From: CAZWRN01 sp964636275 | GTDB lineage: Bacteria > Patescibacteriota > Microgenomatia > Daviesbacterales > UBA10151 | DNA: 50,389 nucleotides | Assembly (NCBI GenBank): GCA_964636275.1 | Contig: CAZWRN010000008.1 | Span: 1-50,389 of the forward strand | Reading direction: 5' to 3' | In this document: positions 23,623-31,250 of the stretch, one piece after another | Position numbering within the stretch: position 1 is the stretch's first letter | How the letters are laid out: each line of letters begins with the position of its first letter | Program-made: the position numbers and the translations under genes | The notes under the pieces: model-generated | What the model was told of the DNA's origin: nothing | Databases searched by the model: none | Seen by the model: the letters and a program-made list of their open reading frames with translations, nothing else

Positions 23623-24594
23623 ATGAAACTGCTCAACGCTTCCTTGATAAAAGATCAAATCGTCCTCTTGCGACTGGATCTGGATGTTCCGATAAAAGAT
23701 GGCAAAGTAGTAGACGCTTTTCGGCTGTTTGCCGGCATGGAGACTCTTGGTTTTTGTTTAGATCATGCTAAAACGGTGATTTTGATGGGGCATATCGGCA
23801 GGCCAGAAGGCAAAGTTGTTCCTGAATTATCCGTCCAGCCAATTATTGAATGGATCAGAGAAGGTTATGGTCATATACGTCTACCCAAACACAAACTGCA
23901 TGTTTTAGAAAACCTCCGATTTGAACCGGGAGAAGACGCTGCTGACCCAGAATACGCCAAAGAATTAGCCTCTTATGGCAATGTTTTCATCAATGATGCT
24001 TTTGCTTCTTATCATCCAGCAGCGTCGACTACCGTTTTACCAAAATTGATGCCACATGCGGCCGGTTTCCGTTTTGCTGATGAAGTTGAAACACTAACTC
24101 AAGTCCGCAATCATCCAATCCGTCCTTTCATCGCCATTTTGGGTGGGGCTAAGCTGGAAGACAAATTGCCGGTCGTAGAAAAAATGAGTCAGATTGCTGA
24201 CTGGGTGCTGGTGGGTGGTAAGCTGGCGGCTGAGTTGCAGGCATCCGGGAAAAGAATTGGTTCCAATGTTATGGTTGCATCCCTGACTCCCGATGGGGAA
24301 GATATCGATCAAAAAACACTTGATGAATGGAAAGCCATTTTACCTCGAGCTAAACAGATTTTGTGGAATGGGCCTTTAGGAAAGTTTGAAAATCCCAAAA
24401 ACGATGCCACGGAAAAATTAGCTCATGCTATTACTCTCACCAATGCTAAAACAATTATTGGCGGGGGAGATACACTGAGCGCTCTTGACCACGGACATTT
24501 TTTAGAAAAATTTACTTTTGTGTCCACTGGTGGAGGAGCGATGTTAAAATTTTTGGCAGATGGCACTTTGCCAACTATTGAAGCACTCAAATAG
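23623..24594 (+). CDS. pgk: Phosphoglycerate kinase, compact form
   Basis: This is 323 residues against a usual 390-400. Conserved blocks are all recognisable: RLDLDVPIKDGKV, GHIGRPEGKVVPELS, LENLRFEPGE, NDAFASYH, ILGGAKLEDKLPVV, WNGPLGKFEN, GGGDTLSA and STGGGAMLKFL. The loss is mainly in two places: the segment between the N-terminal GRP and LENLRF regions, and the C-domain stretch after VGGKLAAEL where the usual LLPVDVVVA block is missing. It catalyses 1,3-bisphosphoglycerate plus ADP to 3-phosphoglycerate plus ATP in glycolysis. gap is about 24.5 kb away, so the usual gap-pgk pairing is broken. Confidence 0.95.
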   Translation: MKLLNASLIKDQIVLLRLDLDVPIKDGKVVDAFRLFAGMETLGFCLDHAKTVILMGHIGRPEGKVVPELSVQPIIEWIREGYGHIRLPKHKLHVLENLRFEPGEDAADPEYAKELASYGNVFINDAFASYHPAASTTVLPKLMPHAAGFRFADEVETLTQVRNHPIRPFIAILGGAKLEDKLPVVEKMSQIADWVLVGGKLAAELQASGKRIGSNVMVASLTPDGEDIDQKTLDEWKAILPRAKQILWNGPLGKFENPKNDATEKLAHAITLTNAKTIIGGGDTLSALDHGHFLEKFTFVSTGGGAMLKFLADGTLPTIEALK

Positions 24595-24638
24595 CTCCTA
24601 TTGTAAGAACAAGATCATCCGTTCATAATTAAAATCAG

Positions 24639-26579
24639 ATGAAATACTGGCCAGTTTTTTTAATTTTGGTGACTTTGATAGGTATAGGGGTAGGTATTTA
24701 TTTGATACTTAACCCGACGGTTTTTAGACCCCAAGCCGCTTCAACTGGAATGCAAGGTGCTTATCCGATCAATGTATTAGTTTTAAAATATTTCCCACTC
24801 ACACCGGATGGACAAAATATTGATATTACAGTGACAGGAGATGTAGGGGAGCCATATTCAGTAATTAAAGAACGAACCAATAATATTACCAACAATCTTG
24901 TTCAATTTATTCCAAAAGCTACTTCTTACCTAAAATATAAAGACCCGGCTTCAACCCCTTCTATTCAGACTTTTATCACCACTACAAAGGAATATACACA
25001 GCCTGTACCAATCAAAGCCAGCCATGGTCGGGTAAACTATCCTGACTATAACAAAATAATGACAGACAATAATATTTGTAATCTGGTCAACAACCAAGGG
25101 GTTCGAGAAGTCTGGCTGTTTGCCTATCAGGGGCCAAGTCGGCCAAATTCGAACCAACCATATCTAGATATTGATGAGTCAAAGATGTCAGGTCCTTTTG
25201 GTGATATTTCAAATAGTTATCGATACAATGACATGCCTGTATGCAACTATACATATCGGGTACTTACTTTTAATTATGGGCGGGGGACATCTGAAGCACT
25301 CCATAGCTGGGGTCACCAGATCGAAGCTGAGCTAAGTGCGGTCAATCAAGTAGTTTTCAGAGAATTGTTTCAAGGGCCGGCTCATCCTCAAGAAACGAAT
25401 GAAAATGGCCGTTGTGGTTCTGTCCACAACCCACCCAATGCCCGATATGAGTATGACTATGAAAATCCAATATCTCAAACTTCCGACTGCGAAAATTGGG
25501 ATCCAAATGGATTTGGCCAATCCACTCAAATTAGCTGCGAAACCTGGAGTCCTGGCTGTCGGTCCAATTCGCATTTGAGAACAGATGATAATAACCCGCA
25601 GCTCAACTATATGATCTGGAATTGGCAGAATCTTCCCGGGAAGAATAATAGTAAAACTTTTGTAAATCAGCCATTCAAAAATCTCTGGGAAATATATGGT
25701 GATTTTGATCGGGTAATGGCATATAGCAAAACCTTTTTTCTGCCTATCCCATCACCTATACCAAGTAATGCACAATCAATTCAGGTAGTAAGTCCCTCTG
25801 GAGGTGAAGTATTTAATATCGGAAGTACCTATCCGATTACCTGGAATTATACCAATATCGATTACTGTTATCTGCAATATCGCAACAATCAACAACTAAG
25901 CACCATAAGCTATTTGTGGGGAAATCAGCTGGCTGCCAAAAAATATGACTGGACAGTGCCGGTGTATTTGAGCAGTGGAATGCAGTTTAAAATATATATG
26001 GTCTGCTATAAATATGGCCAATCTACCTCTGTCACAAGCGAATCACCGGGATATTTTACTCTGTATAGTCCCAATATCAAATCAGATGATGATGGAGATG
26101 GTTTTAGTACAGGAACCGAATTTATTCTAGGGACTAATCCAAATCGGGCTTGTGCCCAGACAGCAAGTGATAGTGCATGGCCAGCTGACACCAATAACAA
26201 TCAAGTGATAAACGGAGGCGATGTTTCTAAAATTGTGCCGTATGTTTCAGGAGCACAGCCTTATAATAGACGCTATGACCTCAATTTAGATGGGATAAAC
26301 AATAAAGATGATGTAGCCGTCATTGCTAAATATTTTCTCCAAAGTTGTAACGAAATCAATGTTGAAGCCACGCCCAATCCTAGTGTCTTGGCTATGTATG
26401 ATATACCCAATGTCGCTGATCTTATTAAAGACCGAAGAGTCGATTTATTTGACTTCAACCAGCTGGTTACAGATTTTGCCAAAACAGGTACTGGAATAAT
26501 CTCGGATATTAATAAAGACAACATAGTAAATATTTATGATTTTAATATTTTAATGCAAAACTTTGGCCGGACATATTGA
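24639..26579 (+). CDS. Surface protein: GHQIE domain, Ig-like domain and two dockerin-like modules
   Basis: This is a 646-residue anchored or secreted protein. It has a TM/signal segment at 4-25. Residues of about 37-370 are homologous to the protein at 15155, with KYFPLTPDGQNIDITVTGDV, PFGDISNSYR, HSWGHQIEAEL (His222, His226, Glu229) and GRCGSVHNPPNAR. Residues of about 378-474 match the Ser/Thr-rich Kre9/KNH-like fold (VVSPSGGEVFNIGSTYPITW). A Ca-binding DDDGDGFSTGTE leads into dockerin-like module 1 (DTNNNQVINGGDVSKIVPYV, DLNLDGINNKDDVAVIAKYF). Module 2 follows (RVDLFDFNQLVTDF, DINKDNIVNIYDFNILMQNF). It is a candidate partner for the cohesin proteins at 21713 and 28750. Confidence 0.8.
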   Translation: MKYWPVFLILVTLIGIGVGIYLILNPTVFRPQAASTGMQGAYPINVLVLKYFPLTPDGQNIDITVTGDVGEPYSVIKERTNNITNNLVQFIPKATSYLKYKDPASTPSIQTFITTTKEYTQPVPIKASHGRVNYPDYNKIMTDNNICNLVNNQGVREVWLFAYQGPSRPNSNQPYLDIDESKMSGPFGDISNSYRYNDMPVCNYTYRVLTFNYGRGTSEALHSWGHQIEAELSAVNQVVFRELFQGPAHPQETNENGRCGSVHNPPNARYEYDYENPISQTSDCENWDPNGFGQSTQISCETWSPGCRSNSHLRTDDNNPQLNYMIWNWQNLPGKNNSKTFVNQPFKNLWEIYGDFDRVMAYSKTFFLPIPSPIPSNAQSIQVVSPSGGEVFNIGSTYPITWNYTNIDYCYLQYRNNQQLSTISYLWGNQLAAKKYDWTVPVYLSSGMQFKIYMVCYKYGQSTSVTSESPGYFTLYSPNIKSDDDGDGFSTGTEFILGTNPNRACAQTASDSAWPADTNNNQVINGGDVSKIVPYVSGAQPYNRRYDLNLDGINNKDDVAVIAKYFLQSCNEINVEATPNPSVLAMYDIPNVADLIKDRRVDLFDFNQLVTDFAKTGTGIISDINKDNIVNIYDFNILMQNFGRTY

Positions 26580-26621
26580 TGGGATTGCGCGTTTGATTAA
26601 AAGCAGGCATACTAAAGAAGT

Positions 26622-27338
26622 ATGAAACCTTTTCAAATTGTTTTAATGATCGTTTTGCTTATGGGGGTAGTGGTAGGAATTTACTTGCTTGGCAATCCGA
26701 CTAGATTTCTCCCAAAAGCTGCTTCAGAACCAGTAGACCCTATTCCATCACCTTTGTCTGGTCCTATTGGAGGATCTCCATCGCCGATCTCTGGTCCTAT
26801 TGGTGGTTCGCCATCACCCGTATCCACTCCAAATCTGCAGGGAGATGATGATGCCGATGGGTTTAGTAATAGCGTGGAAATACTGATGGGTACCAATCCA
26901 GCCAGAGCTTGTGCAACTTCAACCACCGATAACGCCTGGCCTGCCGATACCAATAACGATACTTATATAAACGGGGCTGATGTTTCCAAAATTGTCCCGT
27001 ATGTTTCTGGTCTTTTAGGTTATAACAAGCGCTATGATCTAAATTTGGACGGAATAAATAATAAAGCCGATGTTGAGGTCATAGCTAAATATTTTCTTCA
27101 AGAGTGTGGGGCAATTGATCCACAAGCCACCCCCAATCCGAGTATTATCGCTCAGTATGATATCCCCAATGTTGCCGACATTTTAGTCAATAGAAGAGTT
27201 GATATTTTTGATTTCAATCAGCTGGTGACTGAGTTTGGAGCCAAAGGGGCAGGGATTGTGTCGGATATCAATAAAGATGAGATCGTTAATATATTTGATT
27301 TTAATATTTTAGTCCAAAATTTTGGACGGAGCTACTAA
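26622..27338 (+). CDS. Short anchored protein with two dockerin-like modules
   Basis: This is a 238-residue protein with a TM anchor (about 3-22) and a Pro/Gly/Ser stalk containing an 11-residue repeat (SPxSGPIGGSP). A calcium-loop DDDADGFSNSVE precedes two dockerin-like modules at about 107-165 and 177-238. The modules closely follow those of the upstream 646-residue protein (DLNLDGINNKADVEVIAKYF, DINKDEIVNIFDFNILVQNF), so this is a duplicated dockerin tail on a short stalk with no other domain. CATACT (26608-26613) lies eight bases before the ATG. It could be a minimal surface anchor for cohesin-bearing proteins. Confidence 0.75.
   Translation: MKPFQIVLMIVLLMGVVVGIYLLGNPTRFLPKAASEPVDPIPSPLSGPIGGSPSPISGPIGGSPSPVSTPNLQGDDDADGFSNSVEILMGTNPARACATSTTDNAWPADTNNDTYINGADVSKIVPYVSGLLGYNKRYDLNLDGINNKADVEVIAKYFLQECGAIDPQATPNPSIIAQYDIPNVADILVNRRVDIFDFNQLVTEFGAKGAGIVSDINKDEIVNIFDFNILVQNFGRSY
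26745..26810 (+). repeat. 33-bp direct repeat coding for a Pro/Gly stalk
   Basis: Two adjacent 33-bp units (26745-26777 and 26778-26810) encode PSP(L/I)SGPIGGS and differ at a few positions. Confidence 0.75.
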
Positions 27339-27380
27339 AATCCAACCGCGATCTTCATATCTTTTTTAAAAAAAGTCATA

Positions 27381-28691
27381 ATGAGATATATGTTAGAAAA
27401 GATACGGGCTCAACTGATCGATCATCGCGACACACAGCAAAAAGCAGATTCAATGATAAGCATTCTGGTAGTCGGAATGTTATTTACTCTACCGCTAATC
27501 CCAGCTGTTTTAGGGCAAGGTTATGAACAGATTAAAGTATTATTTTTTTTAGCTGTAACAACATTTATTGGTGCCGGATGGATCTATAGATCAGCCCAAA
27601 ACCCAGCACGGTTTAAAATAAAGTTTAGTGCATTACAGATTGGACTAATAATTTTTTTGGGATCTTTATTTATGACATCTGCAATTGGTGTCAATTTTCA
27701 GACAAGTTTGTTGGGAAACCCACCATATTTTCAGGGACTAATAGTCTATTTATATTGCTATCTGTGGTTTTTAATAGTATCCACAACACCAGTTAAAGTA
27801 AAAGCATTTTACTTGGCGTGGGTACTTAGCTCTGTGATTGTTGCAGCGATTGCTGTAGTTCAATGGGTGCTTTTGAATGGTTTTCAAATTACTATCCCAA
27901 ATTATGCCGGCCGAGTTGTTTCCACTTTTGGACAACCATCCTTATATTCAGGATATCTTTTGCTGACACTACCGATGTTAATTGTTTTGGTTGGACAATC
28001 TGCCAGATTTCTAAAAAAAACTTATATCCTGGCTTTTGTGCTAATAACGCTTGGTATAACAGTTAGTCAGTCAAGAGGGGCTATCGTTTTGGTAATAGGT
28101 CTATTGCTACTTTTGGTTTGGAATGCATTTAGACAATCCTCCATAAAGTATGGGATGGTTTTGGGGATATTATTAGTCTTGAGTCTAGGAATATTTATTA
28201 CCTATAAAGGAGAGGGGCTTGTTCATCAAGAGGTTGTCAGGCCATTAGTAGGAACTGGAATTGGCCAAGATGGTCAGGAAAGAAGAGCATATATCTGGTT
28301 ATTTATAACAGATATCATCCAAAAAAAACCGATCACAGGTTATGGTCTAGATAATTTGATTGGTGTTTTTCCCACAGCCATGAACGAGCTAAACCCCAAG
28401 CCGGCATATTATTTCACCGTTAAAAATATGACGGTCGATCGGGCTCATAATTATCTATTGGATTTGTTGGTTTCGGGAGGAATAGTTGTTTTCAGTGCTT
28501 GGATGGTCTGGTATTTTTTGCTTATTGCCAAAGCCAAATCAAGATGGGAATTAGTTTTTTTGGGAATTTTTTTTATTTACCTCCAATTTCAAATCCAAAG
28601 CATTGTTCATTTGGTTTTGTTTTATACAGTGGCCGGTTTGATAAATCGTTATGATAGAGGAATACCCCCGTTGACCAATAGCAGTGGTTAG
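27381..28691 (+). CDS. O-antigen ligase-like / Wzy_C family membrane protein
   Basis: This is a 436-residue protein with about 11-12 TM helices. It has the large extracytoplasmic loop between late helices that is typical of WaaL/Wzy-type enzymes. Typical elements are ITVSQSRGAIVLVIGLLLLL, then RRAYIWLFITDIIQKKPITGYGLD and DRAHNYLLDLLVSGG, the last being the RxHNxxLx signature. The family joins lipid-linked glycans to lipid A-like, protein or polymer acceptors. With neighbouring surface proteins, glycosylation of exported proteins or a surface polymer is plausible. CATAAT before codon 4 makes ATG 27390 an alternative start. Confidence 0.8.
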   Translation: MRYMLEKIRAQLIDHRDTQQKADSMISILVVGMLFTLPLIPAVLGQGYEQIKVLFFLAVTTFIGAGWIYRSAQNPARFKIKFSALQIGLIIFLGSLFMTSAIGVNFQTSLLGNPPYFQGLIVYLYCYLWFLIVSTTPVKVKAFYLAWVLSSVIVAAIAVVQWVLLNGFQITIPNYAGRVVSTFGQPSLYSGYLLLTLPMLIVLVGQSARFLKKTYILAFVLITLGITVSQSRGAIVLVIGLLLLLVWNAFRQSSIKYGMVLGILLVLSLGIFITYKGEGLVHQEVVRPLVGTGIGQDGQERRAYIWLFITDIIQKKPITGYGLDNLIGVFPTAMNELNPKPAYYFTVKNMTVDRAHNYLLDLLVSGGIVVFSAWMVWYFLLIAKAKSRWELVFLGIFFIYLQFQIQSIVHLVLFYTVAGLINRYDRGIPPLTNSSG

Positions 28692-28749
28692 AGTTTGCGG
28701 TTAATGCAATTCAATTTCAAATTATTGTTAAGTGAGTTACAATGATTTT

Positions 28750-29973
28750 ATGGGTAGTGAACAGCTTCCACATTTGAATATCGAAGAAAATCCGACTATT
28801 CCGAGTAAAAAGCGCGTTTTTTTTATTGCTGTATTTTCTTTTTTACTTTTATCACTACCGGTAGGGGTTTATCTGGTTCAACAACAGCAGCAAATATCAT
28901 CCAGAGCGGCCAATGAAAATTTGCCGATCGAACAACGAAGTATCTCCCTCACAACCGCCAATTTAAATGTCGGTGAGGGACAGATCGTGCCAGTGAATAT
29001 TCAAGTGCGCTCTGACAATCAGACGGTGACTATGGCTGAAGTTACTATTCAATTTAATCCCTCTAAAGTTAAAGTAATTGAATTAATCACCAATCCTGCC
29101 CAAAACCAAAATAACGTATTTTTTGGAAAATATTGGTTGTCAAAAGGTTATGACAATGACCAGGGGAAAATAACATTAATAGTCGGGTCGCCCCAGCCGG
29201 GGGTAAAAACCACACCAGGTGATCAGGGGTTGCTGTTGGCTCAAGTCCGGTTTTTAACTATCGGTGAGGGGGAGGCGGATATTACTTTAGCTGAAGAGAC
29301 CTATTTATATAGTACAGAAAATACTGAAAGTGTCCCAGACAAAAACAATTTGACTTTCATTATTCAAAAGGAGGCAGCCCTACCGGGGTCAGGAGCTACG
29401 GATGGCTATCAAGGGAGTATTTTATCTCGTTTCTCTGAGCTTCAACCTAGTTCAAGTATCAAAAATCCTTTGATTCAGACTTCGCCTGAAGCCGGTGAGG
29501 TCTTTTTTTATTTTAGGCCAGTGGAGATCACCTGGAATGGAGATGCTGATACTATCAAATCTCTGATTTTATACCTCAATGGAGAGCCTTTTGGTGTGAT
29601 TGCTGAAAATTTGGCTAATAATGGCAGTTATACATGGACACCATCATTGAGTATTCCACTACCGATGATTGTGCCAGAAAATACCTATTCATTTCAGATT
29701 GTCGGTCAAACCAAAGATAACAACGAAACAAAATCTGAGGGAAATATCCCATTTGGGATAATATCAGATCCCAACGGCAAAATCACTATTCCAGCTTTTC
29801 AACCCAAAAATCCAGCCAGTTTAGCTGTCGAGAGTGGAGCTAAAATTTTAAGTCGCTGGGGAGAAAAACTGGCCTCTGATGATGAGCTGGATCTCAATAA
29901 TGATTTGGTGATTAATTATTTAGATTGGTATCTACTGAGGAAAGCGTTATTTGTGAAAGATCTCGTGTATTAA
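28750..29973 (+). CDS. Anchored protein: cohesin-like, Ig-like and dockerin-like modules
   Basis: This is 407 residues from ATG 28750. TACAAT (28738-28743) is six bases upstream, so the in-frame GTG at 28732 is rejected. A TM anchor follows a short N-terminal tail. The next domain (about 45-190) has the cohesin pattern LNVGEGQIVPVNIQVRS, EVTIQFNPSKVKVIEL, ITLIVGSPQPGV and LLLAQVRFLT. The following region (about 225-340) resembles a Ser/Thr-rich Ig-like domain (TSPEAGEVFFYFRPVEITW). The C-terminus has a single dockerin-like half, DLNNDLVINYLDWYLLRKAL. Having both a receptor-type and a ligand-type module would allow chaining. Confidence 0.7.
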   Translation: MGSEQLPHLNIEENPTIPSKKRVFFIAVFSFLLLSLPVGVYLVQQQQQISSRAANENLPIEQRSISLTTANLNVGEGQIVPVNIQVRSDNQTVTMAEVTIQFNPSKVKVIELITNPAQNQNNVFFGKYWLSKGYDNDQGKITLIVGSPQPGVKTTPGDQGLLLAQVRFLTIGEGEADITLAEETYLYSTENTESVPDKNNLTFIIQKEAALPGSGATDGYQGSILSRFSELQPSSSIKNPLIQTSPEAGEVFFYFRPVEITWNGDADTIKSLILYLNGEPFGVIAENLANNGSYTWTPSLSIPLPMIVPENTYSFQIVGQTKDNNETKSEGNIPFGIISDPNGKITIPAFQPKNPASLAVESGAKILSRWGEKLASDDELDLNNDLVINYLDWYLLRKALFVKDLVY

Positions 29974-29977
29974 TACT

Positions 29978-30081
29978 CAAGATACAAGGAACAAGTATCC
30001 AAACAATTTTCAAATTCCAAACCTCAACAGCCAGGCGGCTTGATTATTAGTACGTGAATATTCTAATTTATTTGTATCTTG
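29978..30081. other. Intergenic inverted-repeat arms
   Basis: CAAGATACAA (29978-29987) and TTGTATCTTG (30072-30081) are exact inverted copies 84 bases apart, with related words around them. A short CTCACC/GGTGAG hairpin (30102-30117) follows and overlaps the stop of the minus-strand gene. They may act as a bidirectional terminator between the two convergent genes. Confidence 0.45.
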
Positions 30082-30102
30082 TGATTTGTTTCTTGATTAT
30101 TC

Positions 30103-30516
30103 TCACCGTGAGGTGAGCGAGGTCACTACATATCTTCCATCTATATAGAGTAAGTTGATCACGAGTGGTTTATTGAGCGGAATTTTTATTAGTTCAGCGG
30201 TGTTTGAGGCGACCTGCAGATTGGTGGCATCGTTGATCAAAACAACCCGACCAGCATCAAATTGTCCTGTGACATTTTGGTCATTGGTGATAAAGAGCTT
30301 TTGGGACTCTATTTTAGTTATTTTACCTCGGATTGTGGCAGTCTGACTGCTAAATATATCCACCGGAGTGGCCGAAGCTAAAGGGACTGCTGATGTTTGG
30401 GTAAATACAGGTTTGGAATAAAAGATCTGCCATAGTTGCAGAATTATGATCAAAGCGAGCAAAATAAACAGCAATATTTTGGTATTTAAACGAGCCAACA
30501 CTGACGGAGGATTCAT
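30103..30516 (-). CDS. Membrane-anchored small protein, possible OB-fold
   Basis: This is 137 residues from ATG 30516; a longer frame would need a TTG start at 30552. A TM helix at about residues 13-32 is followed by a Ser/Thr/Pro linker and a C-terminal beta-rich domain (ATIRGKITKIESQKLFITND, AGRVVLINDATNLQV, LVINLLYIDGRYVVTSL). That strand pattern could be an OB-fold, as in short exported DUF5666-like proteins. No catalytic motif is seen. It is divergent from the anchored protein at 30651. Confidence 0.65.
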   Translation of the reverse strand: MNPPSVLARLNTKILLFILLALIIILQLWQIFYSKPVFTQTSAVPLASATPVDIFSSQTATIRGKITKIESQKLFITNDQNVTGQFDAGRVVLINDATNLQVASNTAELIKIPLNKPLVINLLYIDGRYVVTSLTSR

Positions 30517-30650
30517 ATATAGATTGTCGCCATATAAGGGATATTCTGTCAAGAAGTACCACAGAAAATGAGACAGGCAAAACGTAAAATTAGTCGTGAA
30601 TCGTGTTGCATGGACTTGACGCTATTCAGCAGACACTATACGCTTTAGAT

Positions 30651-31079
30651 ATGGATGGAAGTAATTCCAGAAAAATAGCCGGTGCAATTTTTGTCGTAGT
30701 CATGCTTCTAGTCGGTATACTTGTTGGAACACTGATCACGGGCAATCTCGAAAATTCACAAAATACAAAAACAAGTGCCAGCCAAATATCAGTAGCTGCT
30801 CTGGAAGTTATAAGTCCATCTCCAGGACAAACTGTCAGCAAAAATACTGAGGTCAAAGCTATGCTGGCAACATCTGCTGATGTTGGTAATTTATTGGGCG
30901 TATATAAAATCGGTGAGGAGACAAGTATTTCAATGAAGATCATCCGTCAGGGAGATAAAGTGGTATTATCGGCCACAATTGATCCTTCTCAACTACCAAA
31001 AGGACGTCAGACTCTCAGTATTTTTCTTTATCAGTCAGGTCAGCTGATTGGCTCTTCGGTGTTTTATATTCAGATATAA
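30651..31079 (+). CDS. Membrane-anchored protein with Ig-like domain
   Basis: This is 142 residues from ATG 30651. TATACG (30637-30642) is eight bases upstream and TTGACG lies at 30616-30621, so upstream GTG and TTG starts are rejected. A TM helix covers about residues 8-31, followed by a linker. A beta-sandwich-like domain follows: LEVISPSPGQTVSKNTEVKA, SISMKIIRQGDKVVLSATI and RQTLSIFLYQSGQLIGSSVF. This is the common exported Ig-like fold of surface proteins. It is the last gene before the giant protein. Confidence 0.65.
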   Translation: MDGSNSRKIAGAIFVVVMLLVGILVGTLITGNLENSQNTKTSASQISVAALEVISPSPGQTVSKNTEVKAMLATSADVGNLLGVYKIGEETSISMKIIRQGDKVVLSATIDPSQLPKGRQTLSIFLYQSGQLIGSSVFYIQI

Positions 31080-31250
31080 ATATGCCAAATGTCTAATGCG
31101 GAATGTCTAATGTCCAAAATTTAGCATTGGAAATTTGACATTGGTAGTATTTGACATTCTTTATATATAAAAGACTCTTGCCTTCTTTTCACGCATTTGC
31201 CACAATGGATTTAGCCCTCCCCAAAGGGCATTTTTCAGCATATTTAAACA
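31080..31250 (+). other. Regulatory intergenic region before the giant gene
   Basis: 31085-31160 contains repeated words (AATGTCTAATG upstream, TTTGACATT twice downstream) that are inverted relative to each other and could fold into a long imperfect hairpin. A short terminator-like hairpin, GCCCT (31214-31218) and AGGGC (31225-31229) followed by ATTTTT, comes next. CATATT (31239-31244) lies six bases before the ATG at 31251 and is the candidate -10. A clear -35 is not visible because that position falls in the hairpin. Confidence 0.5.
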
